From assembly GCA_947561715.1 (NCBI GenBank), contig OX387197.1, forward strand, positions 17,220,266 through 17,284,265: DNA of 64,000 nucleotides, in the 5' to 3' direction. This document shows positions 50,601-62,542 of the stretch, piece after piece. The translations under genes were made by a program, and so were the position numbers. The notes under the pieces are model-generated. The model worked only from the letters and a program-made list of their open reading frames with translations. It was not told where the DNA came from and did not search any database. The stretch's first letter is position 1; every line of letters begins with the position of its first letter. Source of the DNA: Ascidia mentula. Lineage: Eukaryota; Chordata; Ascidiacea; Phlebobranchia; Ascidiidae.

Positions 50601-51931
50601 CGAAGTTAAGACTGGGTGGGATAAGCCGGACTGTGTTTTTTTCGAGCCCCAAGCCCACTAAACAATGGGAGACATAGGCTGGACTCTGTTTTTTTCGCGA
50701 CCCACTTAACAATGGGCGAGATAGGGCCGAAGTAAAGACTGGGTGGGATAGGCTGGACTCTGTTTTTTTCGAGCCCCAAGCCCACTTAACAATGGGAGAC
50801 ATAGGCTGGACTCTGTTTTTTTCGAGACCCACTTAACAATGGGCGAGATAGGGTCGAAGTTAAGACTGGGTGGGATAGGCTGGACTCTGGTTTTTTCGAG
50901 CCCCAAGCCCACTTAACAATGGGAGACATAGGCTGGACTCTGTTTTTTTCGAGCCCCAAGCCCACTTAACAATGGGAGACATAGGCTGGACTCTGTTTTT
51001 TTCGCAACCAACTTAACAATGGGCGAGATAGGGCCGAAGTTAAGACTGGGTGGGATAAGCCGGATTGTGTTTTTTTCGAGCCCCAAGCCCACTAAACAAT
51101 GGGAGACATAGGCTGGACTCTGTTTTTTTCGCGACCCACTTAACAATGGGCGAGATAGGGCCGAAGTTAAGACTGGGTGGGATAGGCTGGACTCTGTTTT
51201 TTTCGAGCCCCAAGCCCACTTAACAATGGGAGATATAGGCTGGACTCTGTTTTTTTCGCGACCCACTTAACAATGGGCGAGATAGGGCCGAAGTTAAGAC
51301 TGGGTGGGATAAGCCGGACTCTGTTTTTTTCGAGCCCCAAGCCCACTTAACAATGGGAGACATAGGCTGGACTCTCTTTTTTTCGCGACCCACTTAACAA
51401 TGGGCGAGATAGGGCCGAAGTTAAGACTGGGTGGGATAGGCTGGACTCTGTTTTTTTCGAGCCCCAAGCCCACTTAACAATGGGAGACATAGGCTGGACT
51501 CTGTTTTTTTCGCGACCCACTTAACAATGGGCGAGATAGGGCCGAAGTTTAGACTGGGTGGGATAGGCTGGACTCTGTTTTTTTCGAGCCCCAAGCCCAC
51601 TTAACAATGGGAGACATAGGCTGGACTCTGTTTTTTTCGCCACCAACTTAACAATGGGCGAGATAGGGCCGAAGTTAAGACTGGTTGGGATAGGCTGGAC
51701 TCTGTTTTTTTCGAGCCCCAAGCCCACTTAACAGTGGGAGACATAGGCTGGACTCTGTTTTTTCGCGACCCACTTAACAATGGGCGAGATAGGGCCGAAG
51801 TAAAGACTGGGTGGGATAGGCTGGACTCTGTTTTTTTCGCGACCCACTTAACAATGGGCGAGATAGGGCCGAAGTTAAGACTGGGTGGGATAGGCTGGAC
51901 TCTGTTTTTTTCAAGCCCCAAGCCCACTTAA
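47607..51931 (+). repeat. Block duplication, 2,886-bp offset
   Basis: About 47607-49045 recurs at about 50493-51931, with the A-A pair, GATTGTG variant, TGGTTGGG variant and CAGTGGG/T6-B pair in order. Just after the second copy's T6-B pair there is a private TCAAGCCCC change near 51,912. Confidence 0.77.
49089..50124 (+). repeat. About 1-kb block, copy 3 of 4
   Basis: Same module order as the copies at 41.2 and 46.4 kb. A fourth, partial copy begins at about 52,102 and leads into the T8 domain, so the domain change at about 52.6 kb falls inside this block. Confidence 0.76.
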
Positions 51932-52601
51932 CAATGGGAGATATAGGCTGGACTCTGTTTTTTTCGCGACCCACTTAACAATGGGCGAGATAGGGCCGAA
52001 GTTAAGACTGGGTGGGATAAGCCGGACTCTGTTTTTTTCGAGCCCCAAGCCCACTTAACAATGGGAGACATAGGCTGGACTCTGTTTTTTTCGCGACCCA
52101 CTTAACAATGGGCGAGATAGGGCCGAAGTAAAGACTGGGTGGGATAGGCTGGACTCTGTTTTTTTCGAGCCCCAAGCCCACTTAACAATGGGAGACATAG
52201 GCTGGACTCTGTTTTTTTCGAGACCCACTTAACAATGGGCGAGATAGGGTCGAAGTTAAGACTGGGTGGGATAGGCTGGACTCTGGTTTTTTCGAGCCCC
52301 AAGCCCACTTAACAATGGGAGACATAGGCTGGACTCTGTTTTTTTCGAGACCCACTTAACAATGGGCGAGATAGGGCCGAAGTTTAGACTGGGTGGGATA
52401 GGCTGTACTCTGTTTTTTTCGAGCCCCAAGCCCACTTAACAATGGGAGACATAGGCTGGACTCTGTTTTTTTCGCAACCAACTTAACAATGGGCGAGATA
52501 GGGCCGAAGTTAAGACTGGGTGGGATAAGCCGGACTGTGTTTTTTTCGAACCCCAAGCCCACTAAACAATGGGAGACATAGGCTGGACTCTGTTTTTTTC
52601 G

Positions 52602-54250
52602 CGACCCACTTAACAATGGGCGAGATAGGGCCGAAGTTAAGACTGGGTGGGATAGGCTGGACTCTGTTTTTTTCGAGCCCCAAGCCCACTTAACAATGGG
52701 AGACATAGGCTGGACTCTCTTTTTTTCGCGACCAACTTAACAATGGGCGAGATAGGGCCGAAGTTTAGACTGGGTGGGATAGGCTGGACTCTGTTTTTTT
52801 CGAGCCCCAAGCCCACTTAACAATGGGAGATATAGGCTGGACTCTGTTTTTTTCGCGACCCACTTAACAATGGGCGAGATAGGGCCGAAGTTAAGACTGG
52901 GTGGGATAGGCTGGACTCTGTTTTTTTCCAGCCCCAAGCCCACTTAACAATGGGAGATATAGGCTGGACTCTGTTTTTTTCGCGACCCACTTAACAATGG
53001 GCGAGATAGGGCCGAAGTTTAGACTGGGTGGGATAGGCTGGACTCTGTTTTTTTCGAGCCCCAAGCCCACTTAACAATGGGAGATATAGGCTGGACTCTG
53101 TTTTTTTCGCGACCCACTTAACAATGGGCGAGATAGGGCCGAAGTTAAGACTGGGTGGGATAGGCTGGACTCTGTTTTTTTCCAGCCCCAAGCCCACTTA
53201 ACAATGGGAGATATAGGCTGGACTCTGTTTTTTTCGCGACCCACTTAACAATGGGCGAGATAGGGCCGAAGTTAAGACTGGGTGGGATAGGCTGGACTCT
53301 GTTTTTTTCCAGCCCCAAGCCCACTTAACAATGGGAGACATAGGCTGGACTCTGTTTTTTTCGCGACCCACTTAACAATGGGCGACATAAGCTGGTGTCT
53401 GTTTTTTTTCGCGACCCACTTAACAATGGGCGAGATAGGGCCGAAGTTAAGACTGGGTGGGATAGGCTGGACTCTGTTTTTTTCGAGCCCCAAGCCCACT
53501 TAACAATGGGAGACATAGGCTGGACTCTCTTTTTTTCGCGACCAACTTAACAATGGGCGAGATAGGGCCGAAGTTTAGACTGGGTGGGATAGGCTGGACT
53601 CTGTTTTTTTCGAGCCCCAAGCCCACTTAACAATGGGAGATATAGGCTGGACTCTGTTTTTTTCGCGACCCACTTAACAATGGGCGAGATAGGGCCGAAG
53701 TTAAGACTGGGTGGGATAGGCTGGACTCTGTTTTTTTCCAGCCCCAAGCCCACTTAACAATGGGAGATATAGGCTGGACTCTGTTTTTTTCGCGACCCAC
53801 TTAACAATGGGCGAGATAGGGCCGAAGTTTAGACTGGGTGGGATAGGCTGGACTCTGTTTTTTTCGAGCCCCAAGCCCACTTAACAATGGGAGATATAGG
53901 CTGGACTCTGTTTTTTTCGCGACCCACTTAACAATGGGCGAGATAGGGCCGAAGTTAAGACTGGGTGGGATAGGCTGGACTCTGTTTTTTTCCAGCCCCA
54001 AGCCCACTTAACAATGGGAGATATAGGCTGGACTCTGTTTTTTTCGCGACCCACTTAACAATGGGCGAGATAGGGCCGAAGTTAAGACTGGGTGGGATAG
54101 GCTGGACTCTGTTTTTTTCCAGCCCCAAGCCCACTTAACAATGGGAGACATAGGCTGGACTCTGTTTTTTTCGCGACCCACTTAACAATGGGCGACATAA
54201 GCTGGTGTCTGTTTTTTTTCGCGACCCACTTAACAATGGGCGAGATAGGG
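52602..54250 (+). repeat. Tandem duplication, 810-bp period
   Basis: About 52602-53440 recurs at about 53412-54250. The match is slightly longer than the period, so the two copies are directly adjacent. They contain CCAGCCCC and ATATAGGC A modules and one C/T8-B pair each. They separate at 53,441/54,251 (GGGCCGAAG versus GGGCTGAAG). Confidence 0.84.
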
Positions 54251-55066
54251 CTGAAGTTAAGACTGGGTGGGATAGGCTGGACTCTGTTTTTTTCGCAACC
54301 CACTTAACAATGGGCGTGATAGGGCCGAAGTTAAGACTGGGTGGGATAGGCTGGACTCTGTTTTTTTCCAGCCCCAAGCCCACTTAACAATGGGAGACAT
54401 AGGCTGGACTCTGTTTTTTTCGCGACCCACTTAACAATGGGCGACATAAGCTGGTGTCTGTTTTTTTTCGCGACCCACTTAACAATGGGCGAGATAGGGC
54501 TGAAGTTAAGACTGGGTGGGATAGGCTGGACTCTGTTTTTTTCGAACCCCAAGCCCACTTAACAATGGGAGACATAGGCTGGACTCTGTTTTTTTCGCAA
54601 CCAACTTAACAATGGGCGAGATATGGCCGAAGTAAAGACTGGGTGGGATAAGCCGGACTCTGTTTTTTTCGAGCCCCAAGCCCACTTAACAATGGGAGAC
54701 ATAGGCTGGACTCTGTTTTTTTCGCGACCCACTTAACAATGGGCGAGATAGGGCCGAAGTTAAGACTGGGTGGGATAGGCTGGACTCTGTTTTTTTCGAG
54801 CCCCAAGCCCACTTAACAATGGGAGACATAGGCTGGACTCTGTTTTTTTCGCAACCAACTTAACAATGGGCGAGATAGGGCCGAAGTAAAGACTGGGTGG
54901 GATAAGCCGGACTCTGTTTTTTTCGAGCCCCAAGCCCACTTAACAATGGGAGACATAGGCTGGACTCTGTTTTTTTCGCGACCCACTTAACAATGGGCGA
55001 GATAGGGCCGAAGTTAAGACTGGGTGGGATAGGCTGGACTCTGTTTTTTTCGATCCCCAAGCCCAC
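54135..55066 (+). repeat. Copy of the 18.1-19.0-kb segment, 36,024 bp away
   Basis: The segment matches about 18,111-19,042 at one constant offset, including two C/T8-B pairs 249 bp apart, the CAACCCAC/CGTGATAGGG B module, the CGAACCCC A module and the CGATCCCC A module. Known differences include GATATGGCC near 54,621. This is the longest-range block match I followed in the window. Confidence 0.77.
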
Positions 55067-55651
55067 TTAACAATGGGAGACATAGGCTGGACTCTGTTTT
55101 TTTCGAGACCCACTTAACAATGGGCGAGATAGGGCCGAAGTTTAGACTGGGTGGGATAGGCTGGACTCTGTTTTTTTCGAGCCCCAAGCCCACTTAACAA
55201 TGGGAGACATAGGCTGGACTCTGTTTTTTTCGCAACCAACTTAACAATGGGCGAGATAGGGCCGAAGTAAAGACTGGGTGGGATAAGCCGGACTCTGTTT
55301 TTTTCGAGCCCCAAGCCCACTTAACAATGGGAGACATAGGCTGGACTCTGTTTTTTTCGCGACCCACTTAACAATGGGCGAGATAGGGCCGAAGTTAAGA
55401 CTGGGTGGGATAGGCTGGACTCTGTTTTTTTCGAGCCCCAAGCCCACTTAACAATGGGAGACATAGGCTGGACTCTGTTTTTTTCGCAACCAACTTAACA
55501 ATGGGCGAGATAGGGCCGAAGTAAAGACTGGGTGGGATAAGCCGGACTCTGTTTTTTTCGAGCCCCAAGCCCACTTAACAATGGGAGACATAGGCTGGAC
55601 TCTGTTTTTTTCGCGACCCACTTAACAATGGGCGAGATAGGGCCGAAGTTA

Positions 55652-58068
55652 AGACTGGGTGGGATAGGCTGGACTCTGTTTTTTTCCAGCCCCAAGCCCA
55701 CTTAACAATGGGAGACATAGGCTGGACTCTGTTTTTTTCGCGACCCACTTAACAATGGGCGAGATAGGGCCGAAGTTAAGACTGGGTGGGATAGGCTGGA
55801 CTCTGTTTTTTTCCAGCCCCAAGCCCACTTAACAATGGGAGACATAGGCTGGACTCTGTTTTTTTCGCGACCCACTTAACAATGGGCGACATAAGCTGGT
55901 GTCTGTTTTTTTTCGCGACCCACTTAACAATGGGCGAGATAGGGCCGAAGTTAAGACTGGGTGGGATAGGCTGGACTCTGTTTTTTTCGAGCCCCAAGCC
56001 CACTTAACAATGGGAGACATAGGCTGGACTCTGTTTTTTTCGCGACCCACTTAACAATGGGCGAGATAGGGCCGAAGTTTAGACTGGGTGGGATAGGCTG
56101 GACTCTGTTTTTTTCGAGCCCCAAGCCCACTTAACAATGGGAGACATAGGCTGGACTCTGTTTTTTTCGCCACCAACTTAACAATGGGCGAGATAGGGCC
56201 GAAGTTAAGACTGGTTGGGATAGGCTGGACTCTGTTTTTTTCGAGCCCCAAGCCCACTTAACAATGGGAGACATAGGCTGGACTCTGTTTTTTTCGCAAC
56301 CAACTTAACAATGGGCGAGATAGGGCCGAAGTAAAGACTGGGTGGGATAAGCCGGACTCTGTTTTTTTCGAGCCCCAAGCCCACTTAACAATGGGAGACA
56401 TAGGCTGGACTCTGTTTTTTTCGCGACCCACTTAACAATGGGCGAGATAGGGCCGAAGTTAAGACTGGGTGGGATAGGCTGGACTCTGTTTTTTTCGAGC
56501 CCCAAGCCCACTTAACAATGGGAGACATAGGCTGGACTCTGTTTTTTTCGCAACCAACTTAACAATGGGCGAGATAGGGCCGAAGTAAAGACTGGGTGGG
56601 ATAAGCCGGACTCTGTTTTTTTCGAGCCCCAAGCCCACTTAACAATGGGAGACATAGGCTGGACTCTGTTTTTTTCGCGACCCACTTAACAATGGGCGAG
56701 ATAGGGCCGAAGTTAAGACTGGGTGGGATAGGCTGGACTCTGTTTTTTTCGATCCCCAAGCCCACTTAACAATGGGAGACATAGGCTGGACTCTGTTTTT
56801 TTCGAGACCCACTTAACAATGGGCGAGATAGGGCCGAAGTTTAGACTGGGTGGGATAGGCTGGACTCTGTTTTTTTCCAGCCCCAAGCCCACTTAACAAT
56901 GGGAGACATAGGCTGGACTCTGTTTTTTTCGCGACCCACTTAACAATGGGCGAGATAGGGCCGAAGTTAAGACTGGGTGGGATAGGCTGGACTCTGTTTT
57001 TTTCCAGCCCCAAGCCCACTTAACAATGGGAGACATAGGCTGGACTCTGTTTTTTTCGCGACCCACTTAACAATGGGCGACATAAGCTGGTGTCTGTTTT
57101 TTTTCGCGACCCACTTAACAATGGGCGAGATAGGGCCGAAGTTAAGACTGGGTGGGATAGGCTGGACTCTGTTTTTTTCGAGCCCCAAGCCCACTTAACA
57201 ATGGGAGACATAGGCTGGACTCTGTTTTTTTCGCGACCCACTTAACAATGGGCGAGATAGGGCCGAAGTTTAGACTGGGTGGGATAGGCTGGACTCTGTT
57301 TTTTTCGAGCCCCAAGCCCACTTAACAATGGGAGACATAGGCTGGACTCTGTTTTTTTCGCCACCAACTTAACAATGGGCGAGATAGGGCCGAAGTTAAG
57401 ACTGGTTGGGATAGGCTGGACTCTGTTTTTTTCGAGCCCCAAGCCCACTTAACAATGGGAGACATAGGCTGGACTCTGTTTTTTTCGCAACCAACTTAAC
57501 AATGGGCGAGATAGGGCCGAAGTAAAGACTGGGTGGGATAAGCCGGACTCTGTTTTTTTCGAGCCCCAAGCCCACTTAACAATGGGAGACATAGGCTGGA
57601 CTCTGTTTTTTTCGCGACCCACTTAACAATGGGCGAGATAGGGCCGAAGTTAAGACTGGGTGGGATAGGCTGGACTCTGTTTTTTTCGAGCCCCAAGCCC
57701 ACTTAACAATGGGAGACATAGGCTGGACTCTGTTTTTTTCGCAACCAACTTAACAATGGGCGAGATAGGGCCGAAGTAAAGACTGGGTGGGATAAGCCGG
57801 ACTCTGTTTTTTTCGAGCCCCAAGCCCACTTAACAATGGGAGACATAGGCTGGACTCTGTTTTTTTCGCGACCCACTTAACAATGGGCGAGATAGGGCCG
57901 AAGTTAAGACTGGGTGGGATAGGCTGGACTCTGTTTTTTTCGATCCCCAAGCCCACTTAACAATGGGAGACATAGGCTGGACTCTGTTTTTTTCGAGACC
58001 CACTTAACAATGGGCGAGATAGGGCCGAAGTTTAGACTGGGTGGGATAGGCTGGACTCTGTTTTTTTC
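55652..58068 (+). repeat. Tandem duplication, 1,191-bp period
   Basis: About 55652-56877 recurs at about 56843-58068. The match exceeds the period, so this is a true direct tandem. Each copy includes one C/T8-B pair, a CCACCAAC/TGGTTGGG dimer and a CGATCCCC A module. The first part also matches about 22,051-22,786 at an offset of 33,725 bp. Confidence 0.84.
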
Positions 58069-59160
58069 GAGCCCCAAGCCCACTTAACAATGGGAGACAT
58101 AGGCTGGACTCTGTTTTTTTCGCAACCAACTTAACAATGGGCGAGATAGGGCCGAAGTTAAGACTGGGTGGGATAAGCCGGACTGTGTTTTTTTCGAGCC
58201 CCAAGCCCACTAAACAATGGGAGACATAGGCTGGACTCTGTTTTTTTCGCGACCCACTTAACAATGGGCGAGATAGGGCCGAAGTTAAGACTGGGTGGGA
58301 TAGGCTAGACTCTGTTTTTTTCGACCCCAAGCCCACTTAAAAATGGGAGACATAGGCTGGACTCTCTTTTTTTCGCGACCAACTTAACAATGGGCGAGAT
58401 AGGGCCGAAGTTTAGACTGGGTGGGATAGGCTGGACTCTGTTTTTTTCGAGCCCCAAGCCCACTTAACAATGGGAGATATAGGCTGGACTCTGTTTTTTT
58501 CGCGACCCACTTAACAATGGGCGAGATAGGGCCGAAGTTAAGACTGGGTGGGATAGGCTGGACTCTGTTTTTTTCCAGCCCCAAGCCCACTTAACAATGG
58601 GAGATATAGGCTGGACTCTGTTTTTTTCGCGACCCACTTAACAATGGGCGAGATAGGGCCGAAGTTAAGACTGGGTGGGATAGGCTGGACTCTGTTTTTT
58701 TCCAGCCCCAAGCCCACTTAACAATGGGAGACATAGGCTGGACTCTGTTTTTTTCGCGACCCACTTAACAATGGGCGACATAAGCTAGTGTCTGTTTTTT
58801 TTCGCGACCCACTTAACAATGGGCGAGATAGGGCCGAAGTTAAGACTGGGTGGGATAGGCTGGACTCTGTTTTTTTCGAGCCCCAAGCCCACTTAACAAT
58901 GGGAGACATAGGCTGGACTCTCTTTTTTTCGCGACCCACTTAACAATGGGCGAGATAGGGCCGAAGTTAAGACTGGGTGGGATAGGCTGGACTCTGTTTT
59001 TTTCGAGCCCCAAGCCCACTTAACAATGGGAGACATAGGCTGGACTCTGTTTTTTTCGCCACCAACTTAACAATGGGCGAGATAGGGCCGAAGTTAAGAC
59101 TGGTTGGGATAGGCTGGACTCTGTTTTTTTCGAGCCCCAAGCCCACTTAACAGTGGGAGA
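57646..59160 (+). repeat. Block recurring 4,840 bp downstream (copy 1)
   Basis: This segment matches about 62486-64000, up to the last base of the window. It spans a domain boundary: CTAGACTCTG and C/T8-B variants on the left and a CAGTGGG A module on the right. One difference is AAGCTAGTG at about 58,787 against AAGCTGGTG at about 63,627. Confidence 0.8.
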
Positions 59161-59920
59161 CATAGGCTGGACTCTGTTTTTTCGCGACCCACTTAACAAT
59201 GGGCGAGATAGGGCCGAAGTAAAGACTGGGTGGGATAGGCTGGACTCTGTTTTTTTCGCGACCCACTTAACAATGGGCGAGATAGGACCGAAGTTAAGAC
59301 TGGGTGGGATAGGCTGGACTCTGTTTTTTTCGAGCCCCAAGCCCACTTAACAATGGGAGATATAGGCTGGACTCTGTTTTTTTCGCGACCCACTTAACAA
59401 TGGGCGAGATAGGGCCGAAGTTAAGACTGGGTGGGATAAGCCGGACTCTGTTTTTTTCGAGCCCCAAGCCCACTTAACAATGGGAGACATAGGCTGGACT
59501 CTGTTTTTTTCGCGACCCACTTAACAATGGGCGAGATAGGGCCGAAGTAAAGACTGGGTGGGATAGGCTGGACTCTGTTTTTTTCGCGACCCACTTAACA
59601 ATGGGCGAGATAGGGCCGAAGTTAAGACTGGGTGGGATAGGCTGGACTCTGTTTTTTTCGAGCCCCAAGCCCACTTAACAATGGGAGATATAGGCTGGAC
59701 TCTGTTTTTTCGCGACCCACTTAACAATGGGCGAGATAGGGCCGAAGTAAAGACTGGGTGGGATAGGCTGGACTCTGTTTTTTTCGCGACCCACTTAACA
59801 ATGGGCGAGATAGGGCCGAAGTTAAGACTGGGTGGGATAGGCTGGACTCTGTTTTTTTCGAGCCCCAAGCCCACTTAACAATGGGAGATATAGGCTGGAC
59901 TCTGTTTTTTTCGCGACCCA
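59020..59920 (+). repeat. T6-lineage island inside the right-hand T8 domain
   Basis: T6-B modules occur at about 59,160 and 59,692, after an otherwise T8-type stretch. At 59,681 the preceding A module ends CAATGGGAGAT and not CAGTGGGAGAC, so here the six-T change is separated from its usual partner. That is expected if recombination has broken the linked pair. Confidence 0.72.
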
Positions 59921-60964
59921 CTTAACAATGGGCGAGATAGGGCCGAAGTTAAGACTGGGTGGGATAAGCCGGACTCTGTTTTTTTCGAGCCCCAAGCCCA
60001 CTTAACAATGGGAGACATAGGCTGGACTCTGTTTTTTTCGCGACCCACTTAACAATGGGCGAGATAGGGCCGAAGTAAAGACTGGGTGGGATAGGCTGGA
60101 CTCTGTTTTTTTCGAGCCCCAAGCCCACTTAACAATGGGAGACATAGGCTGGACTCTGTTTTTTTCGAGACCCACTTAACAATGGGCGAGATAGGGTCGA
60201 AGTTAAGACTGGGTGGGATAGGCTGGACTCTGGTTTTTTCGAGCCCCAAGCCCACTTAACAATGGGAGACATAGGCTGGACTCTGTTTTGTTCGAGACCC
60301 ACTTAACAATGGGCGAGATAGGGCCGAAGTTTAGACTGGGTGGGATAGGCTGGACTCTGTTTTTTTCGAGCCCCAAGCCCACTTAACAATGGGAGACATA
60401 GGCTGGACTCTGTTTTTTTCGCAACCAACTTAACAATGGGCGAGATAGGGCCGAAGTTAAGACTGGGTGGGATAAGCCGGACTGTGTTTTTTTCGAACCC
60501 CAAGCCCACTAAACAATGGGAGACATAGGCTGGACTCTGTTTTTTTCGCGACCCACTTAACAATGGGCGAGATAGGGCCGAAGTTAAGACTGGGTGGGAT
60601 AGGCTGGACTCTGTTTTTTTCCAGCCCCAAGCCCACTTAACAATGGGAGATATAGGCTGGACTCTGTTTTTTTCGCGACCCACTTAACAATGGGCGAGAT
60701 AGGGCCGAAGTTTAGACTGGGTGGGATAGGCTGGACTCTCTTTTTTTCGAGCCCCAAGCCCACTTAACAATGGGAGATATAGGCTGGACTCTGTTTTTTT
60801 CGCGACCCACTTAACAATGGGCGAGATAGGGCCGAAGTAAAGACTGGGTGCGATAGGCTGGACTCTGTTTTTTTCCAGCCCCAAGCCCACTTAACAATGG
60901 GAGATATAGGCTGGACTCTGTTTTTTTCGCGACCCACTTAACAATGGGCGAGATAGGGCCGAAG

Positions 60965-62542
60965 TTAAGACTGGGTGGGATAGGCTGGACTCTGTTTTTT
61001 TCCAGCCCCAAGCCCACTTAACAATGGGAGACATAGGCTGGACTCTGTTTTTTTCGCGACCCACTTAACAATGGGCGACATAAGCTGGTGTCTGTTTTTT
61101 TTCGCGACCCACTTAACAATGGGCGAGATAGGGCTGAAGTTAAGACTGGGTGGGATAGGCTGGACTCTGTTTTTTTCGCAACCCACTTAACAATGGGCGT
61201 GATAGGGCCGAAGTTAAGACTGGGTGGGATAGGCTGGACTCTGTTTTTTTCCAGCCCCAAGCCCACTTAACAATGGGAGACATAGGCTGGACTCTGTTTT
61301 TTTCGCGACCCACTTAACAATGGGCGACATAAGCTGGTGTCTGTTTTTTTTCGCGACCCACTTAACAATGGGCGAGATAGGGCTGAAGTTAAGACTGGGT
61401 GGGATAGGCTGGACTCTGTTTTTTTCGAGCCCCAAGCCCACTTAACAATGGGAGACATAGGCTGGACTCTGTTTTTTTCGCAACCAACTTAACAATGGGC
61501 GAGATAGGGCCGAAGTTAAGACTGGGTGGGATAGGCTGGACTCTGTTTTTTTCCAGCCCCAAGCCCACTTAACAATGGGAGATATAGGCTGGACTCTGTT
61601 TTTTTCGCGACCCACTTAACAATGGGCGAGATAGGGCCGAAGTTAAGACTGGGTGGGATAGGCTGGACTCTGTTTTTTTCCAGCCCCAAGCCCACTTAAC
61701 AATGGGAGACATAGGCTGGACTCTGTTTTTTTCGCGACCCACTTAACAATGGGCGACATAAGCTGGTGTCTGTTTTTTTTCGCGACCCACTTAACAATGG
61801 GCGAGATAGGGCTGAAGTTAAGACTGGGTGGGATAGGCTGGACTCTGTTTTTTTCGCAACCCACTTAACAATGGGCGTGATAGGGCCGAAGTTAAGACTG
61901 GGTGGGATAGGCTGGACTCTGTTTTTTTCCAGCCCCAAGCCCACTTAACAATGGGAGACATAGGCTGGACTCTGTTTTTTTCGCGACCCACTTAACAATG
62001 GGAGATATAGGCTGGACTCTGTTTTTTTCGCGACCCACTTAACAATGGGCGAGATAGGGCCGAAGTTAAGACTGGGTGGGATAGGCTGGACTCTGTTTTT
62101 TTCCAGCCCCAAGCCCACTTAACAATGGGAGACATAGGCTGGACTCTGTTTTTTTCGCGACCCACTTAACAATGGGCGACATAAGCTGGTGTCTGTTTTT
62201 TTTCGCGACCCACTTAACAATGGGCGAGATAGGGCTGAAGTTAAGACTGGGTGGGATAGGCTGGACTCTGTTTTTTTCGCAACCCACTTAACAATGGGCG
62301 TGATAGGGCCGAAGTTAAGACTGGGTGGGATAGGCTGGACTCTGTTTTTTTCCAGCCCCAAGCCCACTTAACAATGGGAGACATAGGCTGGACTCTGTTT
62401 TTTTCGCGACCCACTTAACAATGGGCGACATAAGCTGGTGTCTGTTTTTTTTCGCGACCCACTTAACAATGGGCGAGATAGGGCTGAAGTTAAGACTGGG
62501 TGGGATAGGCTGGACTCTGTTTTTTTCGAGCCCCAAGCCCAC
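60965..62542 (+). repeat. T8-dense block with 678- and 423-bp offsets
   Basis: C/T8-B pairs occur at about 61,080, 61,330, 61,760, 62,180 and 62,430, the highest density in the window. About 60,965-61,270 recurs at 61,643-61,948 (offset 678) and again at 62,066-62,371 (offset 423). The spacing of 249 bp between pairs (75+74+53+47) is seen twice. Confidence 0.8.
61960..62006 (+). repeat. Hybrid 47-bp module, C/B left half with A right half
   Basis: The module reads core, CGACCCACTTAACAATGGG, then AGAT, an A-type ending. I noticed no other copy. It lies between the 678- and 423-bp copies and looks like the product of an exchange inside the shared CCCACTTAACAATGGG box, which removed the 6-bp A insertion on one side. 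Confidence 0.55.

Larger units (their letters stand above)
31023..52300 (+). repeat. T6-lineage domain without T8 modules
   Basis: Over this span I count about 20 copies of the A (CAGTGGG) plus T6-B pair (near 31.16, 31.81, 33.97, 34.55, 35.20, 36.67, 37.76, 38.85, 40.88, 41.84, 42.49, 43.20, 43.33, 44.54, 45.78, 47.00, 48.85, 49.68, 50.34 and 51.73 kb) and no C/T8-B pair. The flanking regions show the reverse, apart from single islands at 11.09 and 59.15-59.68 kb. Confidence 0.82.
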
